From: Rhizosphaericola sp047606825
Lineage (GTDB): Bacteria > Bacteroidota > Bacteroidia > Chitinophagales > Chitinophagaceae
Direction: 5' to 3'
Assembly: GCA_047606825.1 (NCBI GenBank)
Contig: JASGDY010000120.1
Span: 1 to 55,800 of the forward strand
DNA length: 55,800 nt
The translations under genes and the position numbers were made by a program. Under the pieces are notes generated by a model, which saw only the letters and a list, made by a program, of their open reading frames with translations, did not search any database and was not told where the DNA came from. This document shows, piece by piece, positions 34,801 to 45,921 of the stretch (the stretch's first letter is position 1; the number at the start of each line of letters is the position of its first letter).

Positions 34801-35093
34801 AGCAAGACAACGACTAGTGTGTCTTTTCCTTCAATATTGATTCGCCTTGAAGCGTACCCCACAAGACTGACATCCAAATACTTAGTGGATCTCTTTACGT
34901 TAATCGAAAAAAGCCCTTCTCTCTCTGAAAAGACTCCTCCCTTTTCGCCAACAGCATGGATTGCAGTTCCTTCCAATCCCGTACCCGATGAATCTTTAAC
35001 AATACCCGTAATCAATTTTGTCTGCTGAGCCATTATAAAGCCTCCACTACAACAAAGGGATAATAGCAGCAGGACTAAATACCGTTTTAGCAT
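31875..35093 (-). CDS. SusC/RagA-type TonB-dependent outer-membrane receptor (pair 2)
   Basis: About 1072 residues from the ATG at 35093, which yields the signal peptide MLKRYLVLLLLSLCCSGGF. The long upstream in-frame extension is hydrophobic filler in the leader. Order: regulatory-like beta domain (LITGIVKDSSGTGLEGTAI), TonB-box region SDVVVVGVQSQSRKTMTSAV, plug (DIESVDVQKDAAATAAWGSRG), barrel ending GVRVQF. Larger than the first SusC. First gene of the operon susC-susD-fasciclin-DUF5007. The divergent sulfatase gene starts about 750 bases away. Confidence 0.95.
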   Translation of the reverse strand: MLKRYLVLLLLSLCCSGGFIMAQQTKLITGIVKDSSGTGLEGTAIHAVGEKGGVFSEREGLFSINVKRSTKYLDVSLVGYASRRINIEGKDTLVVVLLPQSTGLSDVVVVGVQSQSRKTMTSAVSSLSGDVIENLPAASVDNLLQGRIAGLNVQVTSGEPGVAPTVVVRGNSKINTNISDDSYVAQAQSMSGPLYIIDGIPVNPEDISNTIDVTGTNYLAGININDIESVDVQKDAAATAAWGSRGANGVIYIKTRKGKSEIPAFVFNGYVGATERPKLIKTYTGAEERRLKLQIANAYGTAAQLQSLPQILTDSLNPYYNNATDWQGLFYKSGLIDNVDATVSAASKAVNYRLSMNYYNEDGIVRRFGYTRYAIRGNFDFRISQKLNSQLIVSMSRGDRKRGQKYDNSDDNTAFSGATQPTSFYLLTAFDSSSISGLASKLRNSNINNNYNASFTLNYTIFPELKYTFQGAANITTSDRDYFEPSNIDAIAALTDGGTVQESYAESDRGTFSTYYIANNLNLSKKFTSGGTHDHNVAFVLSQQFTSDVASGNSASGYNVPSNDIQVVSGIPQSDLSASSYYYKDALVSILGQLQYDFDRKYLLSATYRGDGSSRFGANNKWGYFPAVGVGYVLSEEKFMQKYKDVITNLKIRASYGISGNQSSDFYAPYNSYTISGTYNGSTAIQPSYSNGLTKDNLTWARSKQKNIGIDALLFNGRINLTVDAYEKISNDDYYTFTLPFYTGYSDITFNAHDLWVNNRGIDITLNTRNLSPKSAIQWNTQFIMSFNKNIIAKLPNNNRTFMISDYYGVGRIFQVGQPIYEMFQMHYKGVYNHTSDIPFNKLTGTYLTYYKGYHTIQAGDPIWEDVNGDGDVWVGEDNGDQYGDRVPSGNPNPKFFGGFTNDFTYKNFSLSISSVYTWKRTVINTYAQKQFNNLGGSITNFAQYRLPDIDGLDYWTPAKAAADANYKANFPAINPFSGYYYQFWPFTDMWNVDGSYFKVKYVMLGYQVPRPLMDRFRIKGMNLYAMMDNVLIIKNKHNTMPDPEAVDQLGTYSGGLYPQPRKYTFGVRVQF

Positions 35094-35479
35094 AGTCACA
35101 TTTTTAAAATTTAATAAAAAAATTAGAGATATGAAACCAATCAATTTTCTGCCTACAATCGAAGACAGCCAACAGTACGAAGGTAGATATGATATTAACA
35201 AAATTATTGCAACAGATACAATGGATATATATATAAAGTTGATTATCAATTTGTTAAAACGATTGCGAAAAAAAATAATAATTTTATAAATAAGAGAATT
35301 TATGGTCATTTCCTTTAAAAATCAAAATTTTCTTTGGTTAAATAAGGTTGATTATTAGAACAGTTTTTTGGGTTAAATATCCTATCATAATTATATTAAA
35401 ATAATTACGTTTTAGGATTATGTATCAAGATGCATCAAAAAATGTCCGAAAGTTCATCTTCCGACAAAATTGATTTTGA

Positions 35480-35660
35480 ATGTTTTTTTCAAAATACGGA
35501 CCATCGGCATACCAGAAAAGATTCAAGCCAGAAACTTCTTCTGAGGTTTGGTCAATTCATTGACTTGAGCTATTCTTGCATTGATAAAGCTCGTCGCCTT
35601 ATTAAAGGCGGTTATGTTCTGTTTCACACCAAATATTACCACCTTTTTTTGCTCTATCTC
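35480..35660 (-). pseudogene. possible transposase N-terminal remnant
   Basis: On the minus strand one frame reads FNKATSFINARIAQVNELT followed by KPQKKFLA and a stop; IFSGMPMVRILKKTF follows just after it in another frame. This resembles the N-terminus of IS4-like transposases of Bacteroidota (INxRxAQINxLTKPQKxF). No further transposase sequence is visible. The rest of the 35094-35842 gap is AT-rich and holds no gene. Confidence 0.4.
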
Positions 35661-35874
35661 GGTCCGTGAATAAATTCTTTACAAAATCAAGAAAATTTTA
35701 TTTTATCCACATTTTCCGGCTTAAAAAGTTACCGGAGTATTGTAGATTAAGGAGCGGGTTATTTATATTCGACGTTTCATACAATACGATAACCAGAAAA
35801 TGATAATGGTACACAAATCAGAATAAAAGTAAATTGGACAAAATGTATATCTTAAAATTGAAAAAAACGCTACG

Positions 35875-37998
35875 TTGCTGTTTACCTTTCTATTTCTGTA
35901 TATGCATCTTTTTGCCCAGTCGAATAAGCCGAATATCATTTTCATTCTGGTCGACGACCAAGGTTACGGAGATATAGGAGCATTCTTCCAGAATCAGCGA
36001 GCGCAATTAAAAGACAGAAGCAAACCAATTGAGTTTTCACCCAATATTGATAAGTTGGCAGCATCCGGCGCCATGCTCATGCAGGATTACAGCTCCGCCC
36101 CCGTATGCGCCCCGTCTCGTGCATCCATTATGCTGGGACAAAGCCAGGGACATTCCAATGTACGTAACAACCAGTTCGACAAAGCGCTGGAAGATAATTA
36201 TACTATGCCATCTACACTCCGTACACTTGGCTATACTACTATAGCGGTTGGCAAATGGGGATTGCAGGGCAATCTGGAATTTGATGGCACTACAGGAACT
36301 ACGTGGCCTGCTAAACCTCAAAACAGGGGTTTTGACCACTTCTTCGGCTATATGCGCCACATGGACGGACATGAACATTATCCTAAGGAAGCCGTTTATT
36401 ATAAAAAAAATAAAGTAGAGGTGTGGGATGATGATAAAGACATTTCGTCCGAATTGGACAAATGCTATACTGCAGACCTCTGGACAGCTTATGCCAAAAA
36501 ATGGATCACAGACTACGAGGTGAATGATAGTAGTAAGCAGCCCTTTTTTATGTATCTCGCTTACGAAACACCGCATGCAGTGTTGGAACTTCCGACCCAA
36601 GCATATCCAGCAGGTACAGGGATTAATGGTGGTCTACAATGGATTGGGAATCCGCACCACATGGTCAATACAGCTTCCGGCAAAGTAGACTCCTATATAC
36701 GTCCGGAATATGATACAGCTAATTACGAGCATGACCAGAATCCCGCAACGCCCGAAGTACCTTGGCCAGACACTTATAAGCGTTATGCTATGGCCAACCG
36801 CCGTATTGATGATGCCGTAGGCGATTTGCTACAGTTGCTGAAAGATTTGAAAATCGATGACAATACACTAGTGATTTACACTTCTGACAATGGACCTTCA
36901 ATGGAGTCTTATCTGCCCAAAAACTATGTACCTAATCATCCCACATTTTTTGCCAGCTATGACCCTTTTGACGGAATTAAACGTGATAGTTGGGATGGGG
37001 GAATACACATGCCTACGATTGCTGTATGGACGGGTCATATCGCAGCAGGCAAAAAGATATATACGCCTACTATTACTTATGACTGGGCAGCAACCTTCAC
37101 GGACGCAGCGGGGTTTCCCGCACCTGCGCGTATGGACGGAATATCTTCGTTACCGCTTCTTATAGGTAAAGGTACAATTCATAGCCAAACGCTCTACTCG
37201 GAATATTATGAAGGCGGCATAACACCAGGCTACGCAGACTTTGCACCGTCACATCGTAACCGTCAACGCAATCAAATGCAATGGATTCGCATAGGAGACT
37301 ATACAGGAGTTCGCTATGACATCAGATCTCAGGATGATGATTTTGAAATATACAATTTAATAAGCGACCCTAGCCAACGCAACAATCTTGCAAAAGACAC
37401 GGCGGCTGTCTCAGTGCTGCTCGATGATAAAGTACAACGACTAACTATTCCTGCATTGCAACGGTTAATGAAAGATAAGTCCTTGCAGATGCGCCGCCCC
37501 AATACTTCCGCAGAGCGTCCCTACGACAACGCATATTTATCGGGCATTGATATACATACTACATTAATTCCTGGCGTAAATTGGCAGTTTTACAAAGGCC
37601 ACTATCCGTGGCGACCCCAAGTAAGTACTTTGAAAGCAGATAAACGCGGTGAATTAAAGCAAATCAGTGTGCCACGTTATTTCAATCGTCAGGGTGTTTA
37701 TTTTTACGAAGGAATGATATCTGTACAGGAAAAAGGAACTTATACAATCATGCTAGAAACAAGCTCCAATTCTTTGTTACGCATACATGATGCTTTGGTA
37801 ATAGACGCCGATCATGGTTGTCAGTCGGGTACGAAAAAAACTGCAACCATTCGTCTGGATAAAGGATGGCATCCGTTTAGGCTGTATTTTCGTAATAATG
37901 CTAAAGAAACAAAACCTGTACTGAATCTTCGTTGGAGCAGAAATGAAGAATTCGAGCCTTTACCTGTCGTACATACAAGTAACAATAGCCGAAACTAA
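35875..37998 (+). CDS. sulfatase (S1 family) with C-terminal PA14-like domain
   Basis: 707 residues as read from the TTG at 35875. Sulfatase hallmarks: metal-binding NIIFILVDDQGYGDIG, the formylglycine site CAPSR with Cys78, AVGKWGLQGN, and VIYTSDNGPSMES. A beta-sandwich module (~590-700: QGVYFYEGMISVQEKGTYTI ... DKGWHPFRLYF) resembles PA14 carbohydrate-binding domains. It removes sulfate esters from a glycan in the periplasm after FGE activation. No FGE gene is in the window. Start problem: no ATG precedes the signal peptide in this frame. An ATG at 35843 (MYILKLKK) reaches it only by a shift within the A7 run at 35861-35867. It is paired with a second sulfatase 56 bases downstream. Confidence 0.9.
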   Translation: MLFTFLFLYMHLFAQSNKPNIIFILVDDQGYGDIGAFFQNQRAQLKDRSKPIEFSPNIDKLAASGAMLMQDYSSAPVCAPSRASIMLGQSQGHSNVRNNQFDKALEDNYTMPSTLRTLGYTTIAVGKWGLQGNLEFDGTTGTTWPAKPQNRGFDHFFGYMRHMDGHEHYPKEAVYYKKNKVEVWDDDKDISSELDKCYTADLWTAYAKKWITDYEVNDSSKQPFFMYLAYETPHAVLELPTQAYPAGTGINGGLQWIGNPHHMVNTASGKVDSYIRPEYDTANYEHDQNPATPEVPWPDTYKRYAMANRRIDDAVGDLLQLLKDLKIDDNTLVIYTSDNGPSMESYLPKNYVPNHPTFFASYDPFDGIKRDSWDGGIHMPTIAVWTGHIAAGKKIYTPTITYDWAATFTDAAGFPAPARMDGISSLPLLIGKGTIHSQTLYSEYYEGGITPGYADFAPSHRNRQRNQMQWIRIGDYTGVRYDIRSQDDDFEIYNLISDPSQRNNLAKDTAAVSVLLDDKVQRLTIPALQRLMKDKSLQMRRPNTSAERPYDNAYLSGIDIHTTLIPGVNWQFYKGHYPWRPQVSTLKADKRGELKQISVPRYFNRQGVYFYEGMISVQEKGTYTIMLETSSNSLLRIHDALVIDADHGCQSGTKKTATIRLDKGWHPFRLYFRNNAKETKPVLNLRWSRNEEFEPLPVVHTSNNSRN

Positions 37999-38054
37999 TA
38001 TGATTTAGATTTTTTTATAAAAAAATATTTGCAAAAAACTATAATTTAAAAAAC

Positions 38055-39587
38055 ATGCAAAAAATACAAATTATATTTTTATTACTTTCTCAGTTATTGA
38101 CCGGGGGTATTGGTTTAGCCCAGCAAAAACCAAACGTGTTGATCTTATATACTGATGACTTGGGTTATGGTGACCTAAGCTGCTACGGTGCGCAGCATAT
38201 TGAGACACCACAGATCGACTGGCTTGCCCAAAACGGGCTTAGGTTTACCAATGCGCATACAACGGCATCTACCTGTACGCCATCTCGTTTTTCTCTACTT
38301 TCCGGTAGATATGCATGGCGAAAAAAAGGAACTAATATTTTACCAGGCGATGCTAACCTAACTATTCCTACAGATATTATGACATTGCCTAAGGTGTTCA
38401 AATATGCGGGTTATAATACTGGGGTAGTTGGTAAATGGCATTTAGGATTGGGAGATCATTCACCAGTTGAATGGAATAAAAAAGTAACTCCGGGTCCGTA
38501 TGAAGTGGGATTTGATTATTCTTTTATTTTCCCGGGAACGGCGGATCGAACACCTACGGTCTTTTTGGAAAATCAACAAGTGGTGGCACTGGATAGTTCA
38601 GACCCGATCGAAGTGAATTATAAACATGCTTATCCAGGAGAACTTATTGGAAAAGATCATCCTGAAATGTTGAAATTAAAAAGTGATCCCCAGCAAGGAC
38701 ACAATAATCATATTACGAACGGTATTGGACGTATCGGATTTATGAAAGGAGGAAAACGTGCAGAATGGACGGATGAAGAGTTGGCATCGACCTTTAATAC
38801 AAAGGCAATAGCGTTTATTGATAGTAGTGGCAAACGCAACCGACCATTTTTTCTGTATTATGCTATTCATAATATTCATGTACCAAGAATGCCTTCAACA
38901 ACATTTAAAGGAAAAAGCCAGTTAGGCTACCGCGGCGATGCCATTCTTGAATTGGACCATAGCGTGGGTGTTATTTTAGATGCCTTGAAAAGGCGCGGTT
39001 TATTGGATAATACTATAATCATTATCAGTAGCGACAATGGACCTGTACTGAACGATGGCTATCTCGATAATTCTGAAGAAACCGCAGCAAAGCTACACTA
39101 CAGTCCATCAGGCATTTATCGCGGTGGCAAATACAGCGCATTCGAAGGGGGAACACGTGTTCCATTCATTATTTATTGGAAAGGAAAAATAGCAAGGCAT
39201 ACTGTATCAGATGCACTGTTCAGCCAGATAGACCTGATGGCTTCATTTGCTAAAATGCTGAATGTTCCCCTATCCGAAAAAGAATTTACAGACAGTAAAG
39301 ATTATTTTTCTACTATGATAGGCAAGAGCTCTAAAAACCGAGATTTTATTATAGAGCAACCTGCAAATAATGTCTTGTCCATAATACAGGGAGGATGGAA
39401 GTACATCCCTGGCGCAAAAGGCATTAAGCTTTCTAAAGAGGAAAGTCTCGAAAGTGGTATAAGCGACGAAGACCAATTGTATGATTTGAACAATGACCCG
39501 CAGGAGTTGCATAATCTTGTTCAGCGAAATCCTGAAAAGCTCTTGGAATTAAAGACTTTACTACAAAAAAGAAAAGATGAGTATTAA
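38055..39587 (+). CDS. arylsulfatase (S1 family), secreted
   Basis: 510 residues, signal peptide MQKIQIIFLLLSQLLTGGIGLAQ. Motifs: NVLILYTDDLGYGDLSCYG (metal), CTPSRFSLLSGRYAW with the formylglycine Cys74, VVGKWHLGLG, NTIIIISSDNGPVLND, and EGGTRVPFIIYWKGKI. Compact, without an accessory domain, matching the length of single-domain glycan sulfatases. It is probably cotranscribed with the PA14-bearing sulfatase. Together with the fucosidase and GH2 enzyme it points to a sulfated glycan as substrate; the S1 subfamily cannot be fixed by eye. Confidence 0.93.
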   Translation: MQKIQIIFLLLSQLLTGGIGLAQQKPNVLILYTDDLGYGDLSCYGAQHIETPQIDWLAQNGLRFTNAHTTASTCTPSRFSLLSGRYAWRKKGTNILPGDANLTIPTDIMTLPKVFKYAGYNTGVVGKWHLGLGDHSPVEWNKKVTPGPYEVGFDYSFIFPGTADRTPTVFLENQQVVALDSSDPIEVNYKHAYPGELIGKDHPEMLKLKSDPQQGHNNHITNGIGRIGFMKGGKRAEWTDEELASTFNTKAIAFIDSSGKRNRPFFLYYAIHNIHVPRMPSTTFKGKSQLGYRGDAILELDHSVGVILDALKRRGLLDNTIIIISSDNGPVLNDGYLDNSEETAAKLHYSPSGIYRGGKYSAFEGGTRVPFIIYWKGKIARHTVSDALFSQIDLMASFAKMLNVPLSEKEFTDSKDYFSTMIGKSSKNRDFIIEQPANNVLSIIQGGWKYIPGAKGIKLSKEESLESGISDEDQLYDLNNDPQELHNLVQRNPEKLLELKTLLQKRKDEY

Positions 39588-40392
39588 TAAATTAACACGT
39601 TAGAGTGAGTTCTATACAGTATCCGATTCTCCTGTGGTTAGGCTATCTGGACTAGAAGGCTCGTCAACATATGACATCATGATAGCAGCATCCTGTGCAA
39701 GTTCCATATTTTCCTCAATTTTCATTGGAAGTACGTTGGTAGAATGAGAGAATGGTTATGTCGTTTAAAATAGCGGATAAAATAAAAAGAGTCTGATATT
39801 TTCAATGCATTTTAAATTGTAAAGGTTTTTTCTAAATAATACAAGAAAGACGTTGGAAGAAGATTTCAAAAACGGCAAGACGCATATATGCTATGCAAGG
39901 AGTAAATCAATTCCCTGCCTGATTAATAAATTTTTTCTTGCCCCCTGTCCCACAAAGTGGCGGGTTCAGACAACATTATTTTACAGGAACACTTATCAAC
40001 GTTTTTTCTTTTGCCAAGAAGCTGAAATTATCAACGGTCTCGGACACAAAACACCCAAGGATGGTTGCCGTTCGATCTTTCGCGTCTCGAATCGCCTATA
40101 ATCCAGCAATTGTTTAACCAAGCTCAAAGTTTTTCACTGTTGCGTTTCACAAAGGACAGGTAAGCATCGATTTTCATGTTCATACTTTCCCGACGAATCC
40201 GCAATGATTCTGTCATGCCGTCCGACAATCAACGGCAACGATGTTTTTACTTCATGGGAGTGATATTGGCGTAGAGGTTTATTTTGTTTTCGGAAAATTC
40301 CTTGTCCATTTCATTGGGCAACCGTTGCGGATGAAGGTCATTTTTCAGATGTGTTGTGTTTTTATAGTCAATAACCCAGCGAATATACATCG
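39588..40392. other. 805-bp stretch without a recognisable gene
   Basis: Short frames occur on both strands, including a 37-codon minus frame (39725 to 39612) and a 39-codon minus frame near 40254-40373. None has a recognisable family or a supporting context. It may be decayed DNA between the sulfatases and the S41 gene. Confidence 0.5.
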
Positions 40393-40436
40393 ACAAAAAA
40401 CGAAACAGCTATGGATTTTCAATGCATAGCTGTTTC
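40393..40436 (-). terminator. Rho-independent terminator of the S41 peptidase gene
   Basis: A perfect 12-bp stem GAAACAGCTATG / CATAGCTGTTTC (40402-40413 and 40425-40436) is followed on the minus strand by G and six T. It lies 26 bases after the S41 stop. Confidence 0.85.
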
Positions 40437-40462
40437 GGAAGAAGTGGAATGCTTATAAAACA

Positions 40463-42148
40463 TCATTGGTTCCGTCGTATCGTTTTAAAGTTTTCTATCA
40501 TACCTTTTTGTATAGGAGTAGATACGTTGTGGAACGTTTTCAATGCCTGAAAACCTGCTACTGAAGATGAAGAGGAACCGCTAAGACCTTTGTTAAGGGA
40601 CATGTATGTCTGCAAAACATTGCTCGATGAACTACTGGTAGACGACTTCGACCCGATGTATCTAGATGTCGTCAGGTACGAACCGTTGGTTATATAACTG
40701 ATCGCCTGTGCTATGGCATCTTCCCTATGGTCGCCAAAATCATGTGTCAAATCATCCCAGTCGGTCACGTTGCAGGTCATACCGCTGTAAGAAACGGCCT
40801 CATCATTGCTGTTTCTCGATTCAAACTCGGACAGGTACACGTCATAGCTGCCAATCGGAATCGCAAAAAATCCGACGGGCTTGCCATAAGTGGTCGTTGT
40901 TGCAGGCTTGTTACTGGACGATGTCAAGGTCGTTCCGATCAACTGGACATTCATATAAGGCGACAAGTTGTTGATGAGCAGCTCACTTGCCGATGCAGTA
41001 CCGTCACTGACTATGAAACATACGTTGCTGACACTTAGACCCACGCCAGCCGAAGAACTAAAATCATAGGTAAGGTCGGATGCCGCCCATGTGTAGTCGT
41101 AATAGCTTTTAGACGGATCGTCGTCCTGCGGTATCTGTTTCAGTATGGTCGCATTGCCCGCTTGCATCAACGCATTATAGTTTTCAGAAAACATGGTCTT
41201 GCCACTTAACGAACTTGGAGCAATCAGGTTGGCCATCTGTTGACTTGTCTCCACATAACCGCCGCCATTATACCGCAAATCCACGATGATGTCCGTAATG
41301 CCGTCGCTGCTGAAGGAAGAAAAGGCACTTTTCAAATTACTGGAGACCACGTCCGGATCTGCAAAATTGAGTAATGCAATATAACCGATCGTGTGGCTAC
41401 CGCTGGTCAGGACAGTATCGGCAAAAATAGGATTGGACGAATACCTTGTCTGTGTCAATGTAACCGTATGCGTCGTAGACGTGGTATCAAAATATGTAAG
41501 CGTTATACTGCTGGCATTAAGCGCACTGTTGAGATACGTAATATCCGAACTGCTACTATAAGCAAATTTTTTCCCATTGACCGCCGTCACATAACAATTA
41601 CCCCTACGCAGGCCGGCGTTCCAAGCCGGACCATTCTCATAAAACAACCGAAATGCAAAGATACTGTCATCCACAAAAACCGGATATGCCAAACCCAGAT
41701 CGTTGCCCCAACCCAAAAGCGTCACGTAGCTTTTAACACCCTCACTACCACCGTTCAGGTCAGCGTCACTGCTTTCAAGAAAAGAATATTTCGTTTCAGA
41801 CGTATCGCCGTCGTTGTCATAATATTCATAAGATTTGCCTGTGGAGGAATTGATGGCATATCGGCTCAAGGCAAAAATCTCTGCCGTCCCCTTCGCAGAG
41901 TCCGTCCCGCTCCCAGAAGCATATTGCAATGGCAAAAACGTGGCCGAGTCCGGCAATTGGTCATACCATAAATATAATTGCTTGGCATACAGAAAAATAG
42001 AATCTACCAGTTGCTGCGAGGTGGACAATGTCGTCGTCGTGTCAGTTGAATCTGTTGTAGTTGTGGGCACATCCTTCTTGCTACATGCCACCATCAACGA
42101 GAAGGCAATCAATGTTCCTCCAACAGTATTCTTAAAAAAGGTTTTCAT
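40463..42148 (-). CDS. S41 family C-terminal-processing peptidase, lipoprotein
   Basis: 561 residues. Lipobox SLMVAC (Cys ~22) and a Thr/Asp/Ser linker (TTTTDSTDTTTT) precede an N-terminal helical domain. A PDZ-like segment follows (~160-230: ENGPAWNAGLRRGNCYVTAVNGK). The S41 core has DIIVDLRYNGGGYV, then VSDGTASASELLINNL with the catalytic Ser near residue 385. The matching Lys lies further on in the family; a clear Lys is not obvious by eye. Such lipoproteins are often encoded near glycan loci in Bacteroidota, but their substrates are not known. Single gene with its own terminator. Confidence 0.88.
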   Translation of the reverse strand: MKTFFKNTVGGTLIAFSLMVACSKKDVPTTTTDSTDTTTTLSTSQQLVDSIFLYAKQLYLWYDQLPDSATFLPLQYASGSGTDSAKGTAEIFALSRYAINSSTGKSYEYYDNDGDTSETKYSFLESSDADLNGGSEGVKSYVTLLGWGNDLGLAYPVFVDDSIFAFRLFYENGPAWNAGLRRGNCYVTAVNGKKFAYSSSSDITYLNSALNASSITLTYFDTTSTTHTVTLTQTRYSSNPIFADTVLTSGSHTIGYIALLNFADPDVVSSNLKSAFSSFSSDGITDIIVDLRYNGGGYVETSQQMANLIAPSSLSGKTMFSENYNALMQAGNATILKQIPQDDDPSKSYYDYTWAASDLTYDFSSSAGVGLSVSNVCFIVSDGTASASELLINNLSPYMNVQLIGTTLTSSSNKPATTTTYGKPVGFFAIPIGSYDVYLSEFESRNSNDEAVSYSGMTCNVTDWDDLTHDFGDHREDAIAQAISYITNGSYLTTSRYIGSKSSTSSSSSNVLQTYMSLNKGLSGSSSSSVAGFQALKTFHNVSTPIQKGMIENFKTIRRNQ

Positions 42149-42514
42149 ATTTATGTTTCAATTGTCTATGTAAAGATAGCCAAGAACGCGTTTGAACAAG
42201 TCGATGAAAAGCTCGGTTTACCATCAAAAATCGCCGTTTTGCCCCTTTTTTCATTTCATCTTATGCACAAGAAGAACAGTGCGGACCTACCGACAACCGT
42301 CCAAACGACCTGTCTAAACAGACGATAAAAATAGTTCTTTTTCCTAAAACAGAAACTTTTTTCACGAAAGAAATATATCATACCTGTCTTGATGCGTCCT
42401 AGTCGAAAAATTTCATGGCCAGAAACCGAGGGAAAAGAGAACACTTGTAAGTTAAATTATGCGCGCATCACCAATTTTGTGCCATTTTAAGTATAATTAA
42501 CGCCGGTTTTGTCT

Positions 42515-42522
42515 TAACTTTG
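42515..42522 (+). promoter_or_regulatory. candidate -7 box (TAACTTTG) upstream of the small ORF and acnB
   Basis: TAACTTTG fits TAnnTTTG and lies 38 bases before the small ORF at 42560. The rest of 42149-42559 contains no gene. No convincing -33 TTG at the usual distance. Confidence 0.4.
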
Positions 42523-42559
42523 TCAAACTTTAGCTCACTTTTTAAAACAAAATCTTACA

Positions 42560-42727
42560 ATGGCCTTTGCTATAGATAGAATCAAAAACTCTATACGATG
42601 CTTCTGGGAAAAACAAAAAATTACGGAAGCGGGTAGAAGCGGCCTTAAACACGTGCTGGAAAAGCTATGCGACGGAAAACCTCCAGCTACCATTAGCATA
42701 TACGCAGACTGGTATGGAAAATGGTAG
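42560..42727 (+). CDS. small hypothetical protein, 55 aa
   Basis: The ATG at 42560 opens a 55-codon frame (MAFAIDRIKNSIRCFWEKQK ... SIYADWYGKW). It starts 38 bases after a TAnnTTTG motif and ends 55 bases before acnB, on the same strand. It is basic, aromatic, with no signal peptide or membrane helix. It may be a leader peptide, a small protein cotranscribed with acnB, or spurious. No family recognised. Confidence 0.35.
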   Translation: MAFAIDRIKNSIRCFWEKQKITEAGRSGLKHVLEKLCDGKPPATISIYADWYGKW

Positions 42728-42781
42728 TTCCATGATTGTTTTATCAAATGCCTTTAATTATTGAAAAGACCTCTATATATT

Positions 42782-45553
<2,772 letters not shown>

Positions 45554-45582
45554 TTTTTGGATAATAGGTTTATTGTTATAAG

Positions 45583-45618
45583 TCCGCGCCCGGGGTTCGA
45601 GAGAGCTTCGGGCGCGGA
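45583..45618 (+). terminator. terminator-like palindrome after acnB, copy 1
   Basis: Perfect 10-bp arms TCCGCGCCCG / CGGGCGCGGA with a loop ending GAGAGCTT. The element at 50858-50895 has nearly the same sequence, so this is also a dispersed repeat. The following bases TGGTTTTG give only a weak T tract. Confidence 0.65.
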
Positions 45619-45693
45619 TGGTTTTGAGGGGATAAATAATTATTTGAAGGAGGATAGCGTAGAAAAACGGTTCTCATTTAATATATGTAAGAG

Positions 45694-45793
45694 CTTCGCA
45701 TATTGGATATCTTGAATGTGGTAAAGAGATAACTATTTGAAGAACAAGGAAATAATCAATTTTATGATTTCTGGAACTTGCGTATATTCGTGT
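45694..45793 (+). repeat. leader element, copy B (head of cassette array 2)
   Basis: Aligned with 2897-2995. Its last 27 bases match copy A at 24 positions and end CGTATATTCGTG. One base then separates it from the G that opens the following unit, the same spacing as in copy A. Confidence 0.6.
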
Positions 45794-45834
45794 GATGTGC
45801 AAAAGTCTCCGCTTCGCTACGCCTTTTGCACATC
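45794..45834. repeat. palindrome GATGTGCAAAAG...CTTTTGCACATC, copy 2
   Basis: A second copy of the palindrome at 5330-5374, differing at one apex base. It starts at the first base after leader copy B. Confidence 0.75.
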
Positions 45835-45885
45835 GGCAATTGTAGCCGACCACCGTGCTAACTTCAACAGTTGGACAAAAAATGC

Positions 45886-45893
45886 TAAATTTG
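45886..45893 (+). promoter_or_regulatory. candidate -7 box of the methylase/endonuclease pair
   Basis: TAAATTTG fits TAnnTTTG and lies 28 bases before the ATG at 45922. The first TTG upstream (45871) is closer than the usual spacing. Confidence 0.4.
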
Positions 45894-45921
45894 ACAAGTG
45901 ACAATTAACAGACAATAAAAG

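Noticed and set aside
35430..35669. 79-codon plus-strand frame in the divergent gap
   Set aside because: The minus strand of the same DNA gives the better transposase-like match (KATSFINARIAQVNELT).
39612..39725. 37-codon minus-strand frame as a possible peptide precursor
   Set aside because: No family, ribosome-binding site or processing/transport genes nearby; length expected by chance.
45590..45605. GGGTTCGA motif suggesting a tRNA T-arm
   Set aside because: It is the loop side of the GC-rich palindrome after acnB; no acceptor or anticodon arm fits around it.
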